Shown here piece after piece: positions 21,219-33,400 of a stretch of 64,000 nucleotides of DNA (positions within the stretch are counted from its first letter, which is position 1; every line of letters starts with the position of its first letter). The DNA is from Euptelea pleiosperma. Taxonomy: Eukaryota > Streptophyta > Magnoliopsida > Ranunculales > Eupteleaceae. The stretch lies in assembly GCA_035048495.1 (NCBI GenBank), contig CM068545.1, positions 13,599,702-13,663,701 on the forward strand, in the 5' to 3' direction. The notes beneath the pieces were generated by a model, which worked only from the letters and a program-made list of their open reading frames with translations, was not told the DNA's origin and did not search any database. A program made the translations under genes and the position numbers.

Positions 21219-24200
21219 TCATGCTGGAATGCAAAATGAGGAGCTGAGAGCTGGAGGCAAGACACAAATCAGGTGTGGGCCAGCAGGATTGCAGCTTATG
21301 TTGGCCTCACCGACATTGGGCAGCTTGAGTTGAGGAGGACGAACATATCCGGCCACCAGTGGCACACATATAATCGAGATAACAATCCTTGAACCTGCAA
21401 AATATTCCAAAGGCATTTAAACCACTTAAATGTCGTTGACATAGCATAATAAGAGGTCAGGTTCCAAAATCATTGATCATACAATCCATGGCCTTTGAAC
21501 TGTGAGATAAAAAGCTATGTCCTTTTTGGTTGTTTGTGTGAAAAAGAGGTTGAGACATTATGGATTGCAGAATCACAGAACAGGAGCCTTTCAGATCATT
21601 TTTTGGTAGCTTGTGAGTGGATAATTCATCAACAATGAGTAGGTAACTTATAAACCTTGCTTTGTGGCCACTGAAACATGCCCTCGCTTCCTCCCAGCTA
21701 TCATCCAGTTCTCAGGATTTGCGTTGACTTCATACAATACCTCATCCTGTTGCACAAGTAAACATAAATTTCGGGCATTTCAACAAGATTATCATACACA
21801 CAAACTGCTACGAGACATACTTCTGGGGTTGAATAATATTTGCGAGTACATTATCTACCTTTTCCTTACAACCTTTTAGCACCAAAAAAATTAAAACACC
21901 CCTAAATTTTTCAGAAAGCAAACCCAATTGCTATTTGTTTCTAAAAGGCAAATGAAGGTAGGATTACATTCTTGTTTGTTGAAATTGATAGAACCTCTTT
22001 TTACTTTGCAATTGCAGTTTTCCATACAAACTAATTTTTTCTTTCTATTTTTATCATTAACAAAACTATGATTTTATCTTGACCAGATAGAATACAGCAA
22101 AAAGGCAGAAACCAGAGGTGATATGGTATTGGAAGCAACAGAAAGTCCCCAAACCACTGTATAAAACCTAAATGAAGAATTGGGTGAACTCCAAAGTTGA
22201 AATAACAGAATCCAGAATCAAGTTGGATTAATGGTTTTACTTGATTTATTATAAAGACTGAAAACCTGAAAAAGCTTTTCATATTCTCAGCTGAGGTTTC
22301 ACATAAGGATTGCGTGTATCAACTGGTAGAGTTATTGCATCAATTAAGAGTGGATTTTTCTTCTTAGTAGAAAGAAAAAATTTCTCATTAGCAAAAAGTG
22401 TAAGAAGCTAATTTGGCCAACCAAAATATCACAATTATTTTGGTAAAAAAATAGAATACTCTATCCAGTATCTTAAAGAAATTGGTTAGTTTGAGAATCC
22501 ATCAATAAAGGAAGCTTCTCATGACTTACAGTGTCAGGGGAAACCGCTTTCTCCTCAAAATCCTTCAACCTTTCAACTCTCCATCTCATGCTAACCAGCT
22601 GCCCAACTCTCAGGCCACCTGAGGGGAGGGGAAGGAAACCAACTGCCAGGCATGGGTCAAGCACAGGCCTTTGTAGAACAACTGCACTCCTGAAGAGCAT
22701 ATCCAGTTTATCACCTTTGGATCCAGCAGGTTCCACAGCCACAGGTGTATGTGCTCCGATAGTTCTATCACCCGAGATTCCATATCTTATGTTTAATATA
22801 CTGTCTGGATGCAATGCCTCAGCTTCATCTGTAAAACGAGAGAACCAGTAATTGTTTGTATTGAGAAAACCACGTAGAATGGAAGAGGGAGTCAGATGGT
22901 ACTAGATGGGACATACTGGATTCACTTTAAATGCACTCTTGCTGTATGGGAGAAATGTAACTAGCACATGAGAACTCCAACTCTTCTAGGAAGTTATATA
23001 TTTGGAAAAAAAATATAGGAATTCACATCCCAACTTTTTCCTTTAATTTGCGAACTTTGTTAAGGCCCCAGCCTTTTTTATAGTCCAAAGCTCCATCGGA
23101 TTAAAATTAAAACTAGAGGGAATGAGAGTACGTTCTTACTTTGTCCTACTCTAACGCAAAAGCCAAATGCTCAGAACTCAGCTGCTGGCTCAAGATTGTC
23201 CAGTCCCCAAAAACAGTCCTCAAGATTCAAAACATACATCCCATAGTAAAAAGAACAGACCAAGTCATTCATCAACTTGGCCATTTTTTTTCTTCTTGTT
23301 AATATAAATGGGTTGATCAACTCCCACGGTCCTTAGACACAACCAAGTTTATGACGTGTAGAAACCAAAATCATGGTTGTGGGTGTTTCCAAATGGTTTC
23401 ATAACTTTTTCTTTGACTGAGAGAGTGCTTTAGTAATTGTACACACCTTTTATCCCAGTCTGTACCAAAACCAAGCTTGCATAGTCGTGGCCATGTCAAA
23501 CTCAAAAAACCAAATATCAAGTTTTTGAGCATTGATTTGAAGACCGGTTATGCGGATACTAAAAACTCTCAATCCAGATCAACTGGGTACACATAGAGAG
23601 TTCAGATCTGCGTACGGCTCTAAGTATTGGACTTGCTTGATCCCCAAATCATAGGGCACAGAAATGGGGCCATATATGCAGCCAAGCGTCCCTCAATCAG
23701 GCCAAACCCAGAGCTGTAAGGCTTTGCATCCCTAAGGCCGCTAACTATAGAAACAGAAAGCAAAGATGTTACTAGAAAACCCATGAATTTGGGTGAACTG
23801 TTGATGCAACTAGTATAGAAGATGATATGCATCTGGCATTCCTGATTATGAATCTAAATGTGCCTAGATTGATGAAAGAACCATTGTCACAATCAAAATT
23901 GGCTAGAACAGAAGCTAAGATCTGCATTCATTGAAGAGAGAAGGAAAGTTGAGCTTATAGGAAATATTGGTATATATGAAAACCAGGGACAATTCATGCC
24001 TTCATTTATTTTCTTTTACAAGTGAGGCATTTCTCTATCAACGACAACTTCATGATTATCTCCTTTTCTGGGAGCCCTTGAGGGGCTTTTTAATTACTTG
24101 ATCCATGATAAGAAAGCCAAAACTGCAGAAGATGTGGCTTACCTCCAGTTGTCACACTCCCTAAGCGGATGCCAAACAGGATTCCTGCTCTAGATGAAGG

Positions 24201-27200
24201 AGAGATAACAAGAGGGAAGAAGCTTGAACTTGGTCTCCCGTCACCCTGTCCTATATGAACAAATCCAGCTTGAAGATCCAGCCAAGCATCATAGATGGTC
24301 AATGTGGCCTTCACTTGGGAGTGTAGTATGACCTTGAAGTACCATAGAACAAAAGGAAGCTTTAGATTCAAATCTCATCAGAATAAGGGTCTGTTTGGAG
24401 ATGCAGGCCAGCAGAGGTCGAAGGCGCACATTCAAGTGATCTCATGAACCATGGTTGATAAGCACATGGACCCCTTCATTTTCTGCTTTTCATCCCTAGA
24501 GTCCAAATATTGAGCCAGATTCATTTTTCTCAAAAGGTTTAAATGAATAGGGCTACACATTCAAGAACATGCGCTAGTATCCCAGCTGGCCTGTGTTCCA
24601 AGTAGCCCCTAGAAGTCAAAAAATAATCTAATCATGCTAATGAATCATGCAGACCAGACAAATTTTCTAAGGGAAATACGCCATCTCAACCCGAATAGAC
24701 TGAAATAAGATGGCCTAAGGCATTATAATATCACTAGTCTCTATATCTTAGGAATCAAAAGAAGAAGCTTAGATCATACACATGCTAAATATGGACCAAT
24801 CATGAATCGAGGCTCATTCGTAAATAATGACTCAGTAGGAGCCAGGTCAGCATTAATTTATTTACAATTGGAACTTGTAAATCGAAATGTTAACTATCGT
24901 AAGGTTGACCTAAATGTATAGATCCTTTATGAAAGAGCAGGGTACTATGCTTCAACTTAACTTAGTTAAAATTCATAACTAATTCAAGGGAGTTTAATTT
25001 GAAATTGAGAAGTTTTGCAAAAATTTGCCAACTTAGAGATTGGAGGCATTTACGGATTTGTAATATTAATGTAGCTTAAATGAATGAAAGAGCATGAAGT
25101 TACAAAGAAATTTTTTACCCATGAACAGCTTCGAAATACGCAACCCAAGGAGCATTTGATCTTGATTTCAACTCTACAAGTTATTTTGACTTATAAAAAC
25201 CTTAATGGAGTGGTCATTTTTCACCTAGGAATCTCCCAAAAGAAAATAAATGTGGAGAAAATGGGCATAGATGTGTTTTAAACACTTCCCATCTGTTTTA
25301 AAGTTTCGATCTTGAACAGTAAAACTCGACAAGATATTACAACTTACAAGTAAACTTCAATTTGCAAGGTCATATATAAAAAAAATCGAAAACAATTGCC
25401 AGAAATTTGGCTAATTTTATTACTATGTGAAAGAATTGCTGAAGCACTAAATTTGCAAGAAAACAAACTTAAATATCATTTGGTGAACATAATAGTCAGA
25501 AAATGTGTTAAGTAGACTCAGTCAACATAGCCATTATATATAGAAAGACGAAAAATTGAAAATTCAAAGCTATAATACCTGCAAAAGCAAAGTCCCATCG
25601 TTGCATTTATCTGCAACACGCGTACTCACATGGAAAGGATCAGTGAAATGCACAGCAACAGTCCTGTACATTGAGATCAGCTGTTTCAGTAAAGTTTGGA
25701 TACATGGATTGTTAATAAAATGAGAACTGCATTAGGAAACTAAGAGAAAATGAAAAGAATATGCCTTTCAAAGGTCTGGTTGTAGGATATTCCAAATTCA
25801 AGCTTCAGAGCTACTGTTCTCATTCCATCTACAATACTCTGTCTCTGGGGAACAACTGTCCATAAACATACATCCGCGTAAATGATTTAGGAGCTGGATG
25901 CAACAAACAGATGCATATAATGGAAGCATTGTAATAGACAGCAACCTCCGAACCTGATGATGTTCCTCTTGCCAGCCTATTGTCAATAGCTTGGACTGGA
26001 AACCACAAAACAGAAGTTATATCACTCGCCCAATCTGGCAACTCTATTTTACCATCTTCAAGTGTCAACTGCGTAAATTCTTCGGTAGCAGTAGAACCAT
26101 CATTTTTTGCATCATCAGATTTCCCTGTGTGAGCACTGCTCTGCAATACCTTAGTGTAGCTCTCCATCTCAATAACTTGGGAGTCCTCAATCTTCAGGCC
26201 TGGACCAGTATCTATATGCAAGACAGCACCTTTGAGGGAGTAGTTAATAGGCCTTACTATTAGTCCAACCCACTGTGGTTCATTCATTAGCAAAGCAGAT
26301 GAAATAGCTGCAGCTAGATCAACTAGAGGTCTTGGCTTGAATACCTAAGAAACGAGAAAGTTGATTAGATACTTAAAAAGAGAAATTAATTCAGTCCCTG
26401 AGTTACATACTTCTACAACATAGGCTAATGAATGGCTCACCCAGACATGCATGTGTGCACACACATGAGAAACAATAATAATCAAAACATACACATGCAC
26501 ACCCATGTTCTTATTTGGATTAACTTGACTCGAATTTTGACAAGCTATGTCGGAACCACGTGGAAATGAGTGAAGGGGATGATTTTTCGTGAGGATGATC
26601 CCACAAAAAAATCAGCCAAATTCCAAAATTTCTAGCCTTATGAGAAGTGGATTACAACTTGAAAAATCAGGACTGTCTATTTCACCATTAAGTCCGCATA
26701 TGATAAGGTTAGAAATTTCAGAATGGGCTGATTTTTTGTGAGTATGATCTCCGTGTTGAGGAGATCATCCTTACCAGAATCAGCCCTTGATTCATTTCCA
26801 CATGGGTTCCACATAACCGTGTAAAAATCCATGTCAGAATATCCCTTACTTTTTATAGGGTTGGGATTGGTTGGCATACCATTTTTACACTAAATGACAC
26901 ATGATTGTGGGTCCCAACCACATGAAGATGAGTTAAGGGTGAGGATGATCACCTCACCATGGAGATCACCGTCACCAAAAGCAGTCTATTCTGACATTTA
27001 TAGCATTATGAAAAATGGTTTACAAGTTGAAAAATCTCTGGACCGTTCATTTAACTTTCAACTTGAACTCCACATTTGATAGAGTTAGAAGCTTCAGAAA
27101 ATGGCCATTTTTTGTAAATATGATCCCTGTGGTGGAGAGACCATTCTCACAAAAATCAGCTCCTTCTGAAACTTCTAACCTTATGAAATGTGGAGCTCAA

Positions 27201-30013
27201 GCTAACAGTGAAACGGACGGTCCAAAACTTTGCAATTTGTAATCCACTTCTCAGAAGGCTAGAAATGTTGGAATTGGCTGGTTTTGGTGATGATGATCCC
27301 CCAGTCAACCTCACCAAAAATCACTTCATTCTGTCATTTCTAGTCCTAGGAAAAGTGGATTACAATTTAAAAAATTCTAGAGCTTTCATTTCACCATTAT
27401 ATTTAAGTCCACATTTGATAGGTTAGAAATTTCAGAATGGGCTGATTTTTGTGAGGATGATAAAAAATTCAGCCCTTCAATCAACTCCACGTGGGCCCCA
27501 CATAGGTGTGCTGCGTGTCAAAATAACTTAATCCTGTATATATAGTGTTGCAAAATCGCAAACCATTAAGAGTTCAGGTTTTCCAGGCTGTTTTGTGCAG
27601 ACTTTGAAGCATGCAATGACAGTTCTGCCACCTGACCCCCTCTCCGAGAGACAAGTTTCAGCCCAAGGGATCTCCACCATGTGGCAAAAAGAAAGTCCCT
27701 TTATTTGCTCCCCTTTAATTTAAAGAAGATAAAAATATTCAATGGCTATCATACTCAGGGGGGGGGGGGTTCCAATACACAGGACAGTAGGGGGGACTGA
27801 CGTGGATGAGGGCACTATCCGTCTAGCTAATCCAGAGGGTCCCCTATCCAATGGAAGGTCTGGATCGGCCATGTCATCCCTCCATGTGGCAGAAAACCTG
27901 TCCTTGCAACCTTCCAAGCATGCAGCTACTTCACAGGCAACCTCTACCTTTCGCCAACAAAAAATCTCCTAGATTATATTATTCTTAAACCCCATCTTTT
28001 TGTTCTTATCTGAACGTCAGAGACACTACCTTTAAGATAGGTCTGGCTGGCTTCTCATAGCTCATAAAATCATCACTGTCTGCAGGACCACCTTTGGAGA
28101 AACTGTGAGATCTAAATCTTAAGTGCCCAATCTGCCCAGTAAGAACCCCCAAGACATAGTACCCTGGCTTTTGTGGGGGTAGGGCAAGGGTAATGGTATT
28201 CCTACCAGGCTTCAGTATGGTAGCAGTGGAGCTTCTAATAGCCTGAAAATTAGAAGCAAATCAAGTAATTTATTGAGAATAACTGCCTGCAAACAAAAAA
28301 TGCAAACCATATGAACTGATGTCTATTACAATGGCAACGAGTAAGATAGCAAGCGTACCTTAACACCCTCATCAGCACTATATGTAGCTATCAATGTGAG
28401 ACTAAGTGATTCAAGAGTTATATCATCAGGAAAGCCACTCCAGACTGTCACAGATAATGTACCAGGATCCCCATCACATAACTCAAGTGGTGGACCAGGA
28501 TTGCCAGAAAATGTTATTAATGATGATACATCTAAGGGAACAGGATGCTTCATTTCACTATGAGCGAGCCGAACAACCTCTAATTGAAATGCTTGGCGTT
28601 CCTTGGTCAAGAATAAGCCTTTATCGAGTGAAAGCAATCTCACACAAGACGAGAGATAACCAGCTTGATCGTTGAGTATCTTCTGACACTCGGCCAAATT
28701 GGGAAGGACTTCAGCCAACAGGTCCTGCCATCCTTCACCAGAATAAAGAGCGCAAACCTTCTCATATGACTTTGCAGCTAGATCAAAATTTCCATGCCTA
28801 TGGTAGACAGCTGCAATCTCACCATCAAGGACAACTCCATGTCTTTTCCACCAAGAACGGTGGTAATTATCAGCAGCACCTTTTGTTAGCTCCAGATATT
28901 TTTGCTGCCATCAACAAAATTGGAAGTCTGTAAATTCATGGATATGAGAGAGGCTTATGCTTATAAAATGCAACCCTTAAAACAAATCCATGGAGTAATG
29001 CCCCATAAAATACACGTACACAAGAAAGTAGTAATAAAAAACCATGGGAATTTCACATTTCTTGGAAAGTAAGGATGATGAAAATGCTTCCTAGAGATAG
29101 AAGTTACTCCAGGAGTTCTATGTAAGACCTCTTCTAGGGAGAACCTAAATCCCTAGGACATGAAATAAAAGCAGACTTGATTCTTATATCTTATCTATAA
29201 TATCCAAGAGATCAAGTTTTAACGTGTCAGAAGGCATGCTATGTTTGTTAGTACAAAAGGATTGGTGATCGTGGTACCTTTTTTGATAAGATCGGAAAGG
29301 TAGATTTTGTATGCATTATAGATACATGAACTGTATGGAAATTGTTAATGTAACACAAGGATATTTCTATACTTTTACCTTTATTACAGCATTAGTATAT
29401 AAAATAATCGTGAGGCTCGACTAGTGTAAGTTCAAGACACTAGTTCGACTTCCTCTTCCTTTTCTCTATTCTTCTCCTTCCTCTTCCCATCTCAAAACCC
29501 TAATTTACTATTCATGAAATCATAGTATATGATCTATAACTAGGGTTTCCTCTTTTCTTCTTATTCTTTCGTTCTCTTCTATTTTTCTTTCCTTTTTTGT
29601 GGTGAGAAATAATAGCCTAGGGTTTGGTCCTGAAACCTTGGGTTATCCCATCTTTTTTTTTCTTTTCCTTTATCGTGGTTCCTACCAGTGGCGGAGCCAA
29701 GGGGGTAGTTGCTTTTCCCTCAACTTTTGAAAATTCTTAAAAAAAAAAAAAAAACACTACCTAAACTGCCTTTTTTCCTATGGTTTGCCCCGTATGTGAA
29801 GTCAAAACCTTAATTAGTTGATGTATTTACCAAAGCATTGAGTCACACAAGTGCTTTTTTATGTTCCAAGCTAGATATATATATGCCCAGCTTGAGGGAG
29901 AGTGTTAATATAACACAGGGGTATTTCTGTACTTTTACCTTTATTACAACATTAGTATATATAATAATTGTGAGGGTCAACTAGTGTAAGTTCAAGACAC
30001 TAGTTCAACTTCT

Positions 30014-30051
<38 letters not shown>

Positions 30052-30394
30052 ACCGGTCGTAAGCTTTGGAGGATCACCCCGTATGCCATTAGTTGGGAGA
30101 TTTGGAAGGAAAGAAATCGTAGAACGTTCGAAGACAAGATGGTGAACATGGAGGAAATTTTTTTGAACGTCAAAGCAATGCTTTATTACTGGATTCCCGT
30201 TTTTCCCGAGTTTGAGGGTTTTAGGTCTGATGATTTTGTGTTCCGGTGGGACCGTATGATCTTCCAAGTGTGGCCTTCTAGTGCGGGTGGTTGTATCGGT
30301 TATGTTTTTCTTCGGCTTCAGCCTTCTTGGTTTGTATAGTTCTTAAGGGCCTTCTCAGCCCTCCTTCTAATATATTATCCTTTTATCAATAAAA

Positions 30395-30425
<31 letters not shown>

Positions 30426-33400
30426 TATTCTTCTCCTTCCTCTTCCCATCTCAAAACCCTAATTTACTTTACAGAAATGAACAGTTTCAATTCAAATAGT
30501 TCTTACTGTGGTAAAAAACAGCCAGCTGCTAAGATTCAGTCTACAATTAGAGTATCCTATTGGCGAATTCAATCCAAACTCCAAAGCATTTGAAAGTGAA
30601 GTATGATTTTAAAAATGCAATGGATTCATTAGATATTTAGATACAAAGAAGGTAGTATCAGCATGGTTAAATGTAGAGGGTATTAAACAAGATCAAGCCA
30701 CTATTATAAAAGAGCAATTACTGAAAAGGAAACGTGCATGACTAAGAAAAGCATGATGCCAGGCAAAAAGTTCATGTCTAGCCTGATACTTACCTCAAAG
30801 TCCTGTACAGATGATAGAGACTTCCATAAATCATGATCAGAAATTGTACACTGCAGAGCATGCTCAGCAGCTACATGAATTTCTGAAAGTCTCATAGGTC
30901 GATCTAGTGAGCTCTCAAAATTTCCTGGTGAAGAGTTGGTTCGCGACATCACATGAACATTATTTGATGGGGACATCCTCAAAGATGCATCTAAACCTGA
31001 GCTGTCAACATATCAACCAGATAAGGACTCGCAGAAAAATCCCAAGGAAAAAAAAAAGATTACTTGTTCCATAACAGAAAAGGAAAAATAGATTACTATG
31101 GATCTTTGGAGATGAGATACAATTATATCTGATCTAATGATTACTTTTCCATTACCCATCAGTAAAACCCAGACGTCCATCTGATATTTCAAACATATTT
31201 CCAGCAGAAAGAGAAGCCCTCCGCCGATTAGCCTCTCGTAGAAGCAAAGAAGGTTCTAGAGGCAGTGGTTTCCTCTGAATACCAAAGTGCTTGGCTCTCG
31301 GATTTGCTTGAAGAATCATCTACAAAGATAAGAAAGTGTGAAACTCCAAGCAACAGTAGGATGGTGGTATTATCAGATGGAACCATGGAAACAAAAATTT
31401 ATTTCTATAATACATGCTACAAGTACTAACTTTTTTATTGAGGAACCCAAACTTAAATAGAACCATGATTTTCTAGACAATACAATAAAAATTCAAAAAT
31501 GTTAATAATTCCTACGACAAAAGAAAATGCCACAAGATAAGTTTCAAACTTTACATTTACTCATCTTTCTAGTTTAAAGAATCTAATATGTTTTCTTGGA
31601 AGGACTAAGTTTATGAAGACCTTTTAACAGGAATTTTGCCATTGACATATTAAAAACAACCTCCTAGGCGTAACTGACAACCAAAAGGAGGAAATGCAGA
31701 TTGAATTGTAGATAATATTTTACTCGGAATTATAATCTACTGTGATGATGCCATTGCACTTATCTTCCACTGATAATTTTCCCCAAATGCTAGCATATAA
31801 AACACAAGGAAATAAGTGAACATAGTTCAAAGTACATGGTATTGTTCAAGGGCGATACCGAAACGTATCGGAAGTATCGTTCGGTTTCACAGGAAGCTTC
31901 ATGAAACCGAAACGAAATGTTGGTGCAAATTTACACAGAGATGAAGTATTGTTCAGTTTCGGACGAAACCAACCGAAACATACGTAGTTTCGTCCTATAG
32001 CGAAACCAAAACAAAACGGATGAAACGTTTCGGTTTCGCCCGAACCATGAGTGAAACTGTGATAGAATAGTGGACACCAAAAAAAAAAATTGTTTTACAA
32101 CTTACAATATATTAAATTTGCCAAGTCCATAACTCACTTGTGTATTAGATGACACTGATCTGTATTGTTTATGAAATGATGCAGCATACCGTTTACTGGG
32201 GAAAGAAAACAGAAGAGAGGTATGGAGACCAAAATAGGGTCCTACAATGTTCAATGGGCCAGAAACTAGGTCCTTACGGTTATTTTAATTTTTAGAGATT
32301 TTATTGACCTTCTCTAGAAGTTTTACTAGGTTATTTGGGACTAGGAGCCCATGCTTAAAAATGGGAATGGTTATCTTTGGTAATCTTAAGAGATTAACTA
32401 AACTAAGAGAGGGTTTTGTGAAGTTTTGCTTTCATTTCTTGTTTTGTTCTTTTATAATACTTTCGTAGATTTTGTGCATATGATTTTTTGTCTCAAAATA
32501 AATGCATGTTCTGACCTGATTGAGGCATACATACCCATGGATGTTGTTACAGAGGTGCGAAAGAGCAAGTCAAAAGGGTGCTAAGTGATTGCTCATATAA
32601 GCCTTAGTAGTCAAGGCAAGTAACAAACTGCCTAGACCCTCCTCAGAATTCAGAATGACAATAAATGTCATGAAGAAGCGGAATCACATCATCCCTATCT
32701 ACCTAAAGCAAATAAACTTGCCAATGTCATAATCATGCAATTATAATTATATTTTCTAATCTGATGAACTTGCATTTCTGGTCTGTGGTTTGTTCCCCAA
32801 CTAGAAATTTAGTAGAGTTGATAATTGATAGTTGAATCAGTTGATAATAGTACCAGTTTAGTAGAAGGTCAAGTTAAAGGTATGAGCTATATAAGCCTAT
32901 AAGGCTGTAACAAGTTGACAACTTGCACAATAATAACATTTTGTAATAATTGATATCAACCGATACATAATAAGGTATATAACCTCTTTCCCTTTTTTTC
33001 TTGTTCATAGAGGGTTCAAATTTTCTTCCCATTCTCTTCCTGTCTTTCAGATTTGACAAAATCACTGATCACATCAGGACAAGAGTTCCATCAGTAATTC
33101 GCAACAGAAAAGACACTGACATCCAAAAAAATTTATCAGTTGACTACAATTTTATTTGTCCCCAATAAGGATGTGATGTGCAGGGAAAACAGTGTTGACT
33201 TGTTTCTGTCTTGATCGGGGATTTAGGTGGAATCCACACCACCAAAGAGGAAAGGGAGTGGGGTGGGGGTCTATAAAGGTCTTCAACAACACGTTTCTCT
33301 TATTCGTCATAGGGGTTCTTCAGTCTCTCCCTTCCAAGGAAATAAATTTCACGAAATTATCGAAATATTTCGTAAAAGATTTCCATTTTCTAAGTTACCA

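Larger units (their letters stand above)
29343..30473 (+). mobile_element. Ty1/copia deletion derivative with both LTRs and 5-bp target duplication
   Basis: The 5' LTR is 29343-29514 (TGTTAATGTAACA ... TATTCA). The 3' LTR starts at 29903 (TGTTAATATAACA) and ends at 30473 (TTTACA), interrupted by an L1 tail. GAAAT flanks both sides (29338-29342 and 30474-30478). Just before the 3' LTR, frame-shifted codons give DVFTKALSHT, FLCSKLDIYM and PSLR, the usual end of copia RNase H, followed by a GAGGGAGAG polypurine tract. Only 388 bp lie between the LTRs, so nearly all of gag-pol is missing. It sits in TRS130 intron 12, opposite to the gene. Confidence 0.82.

Noticed and set aside
29515..29902. Complete Ty1/copia element between the LTRs
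   Set aside because: Only 388 bp and the last RNase H codons remain; no gag, integrase or RT.
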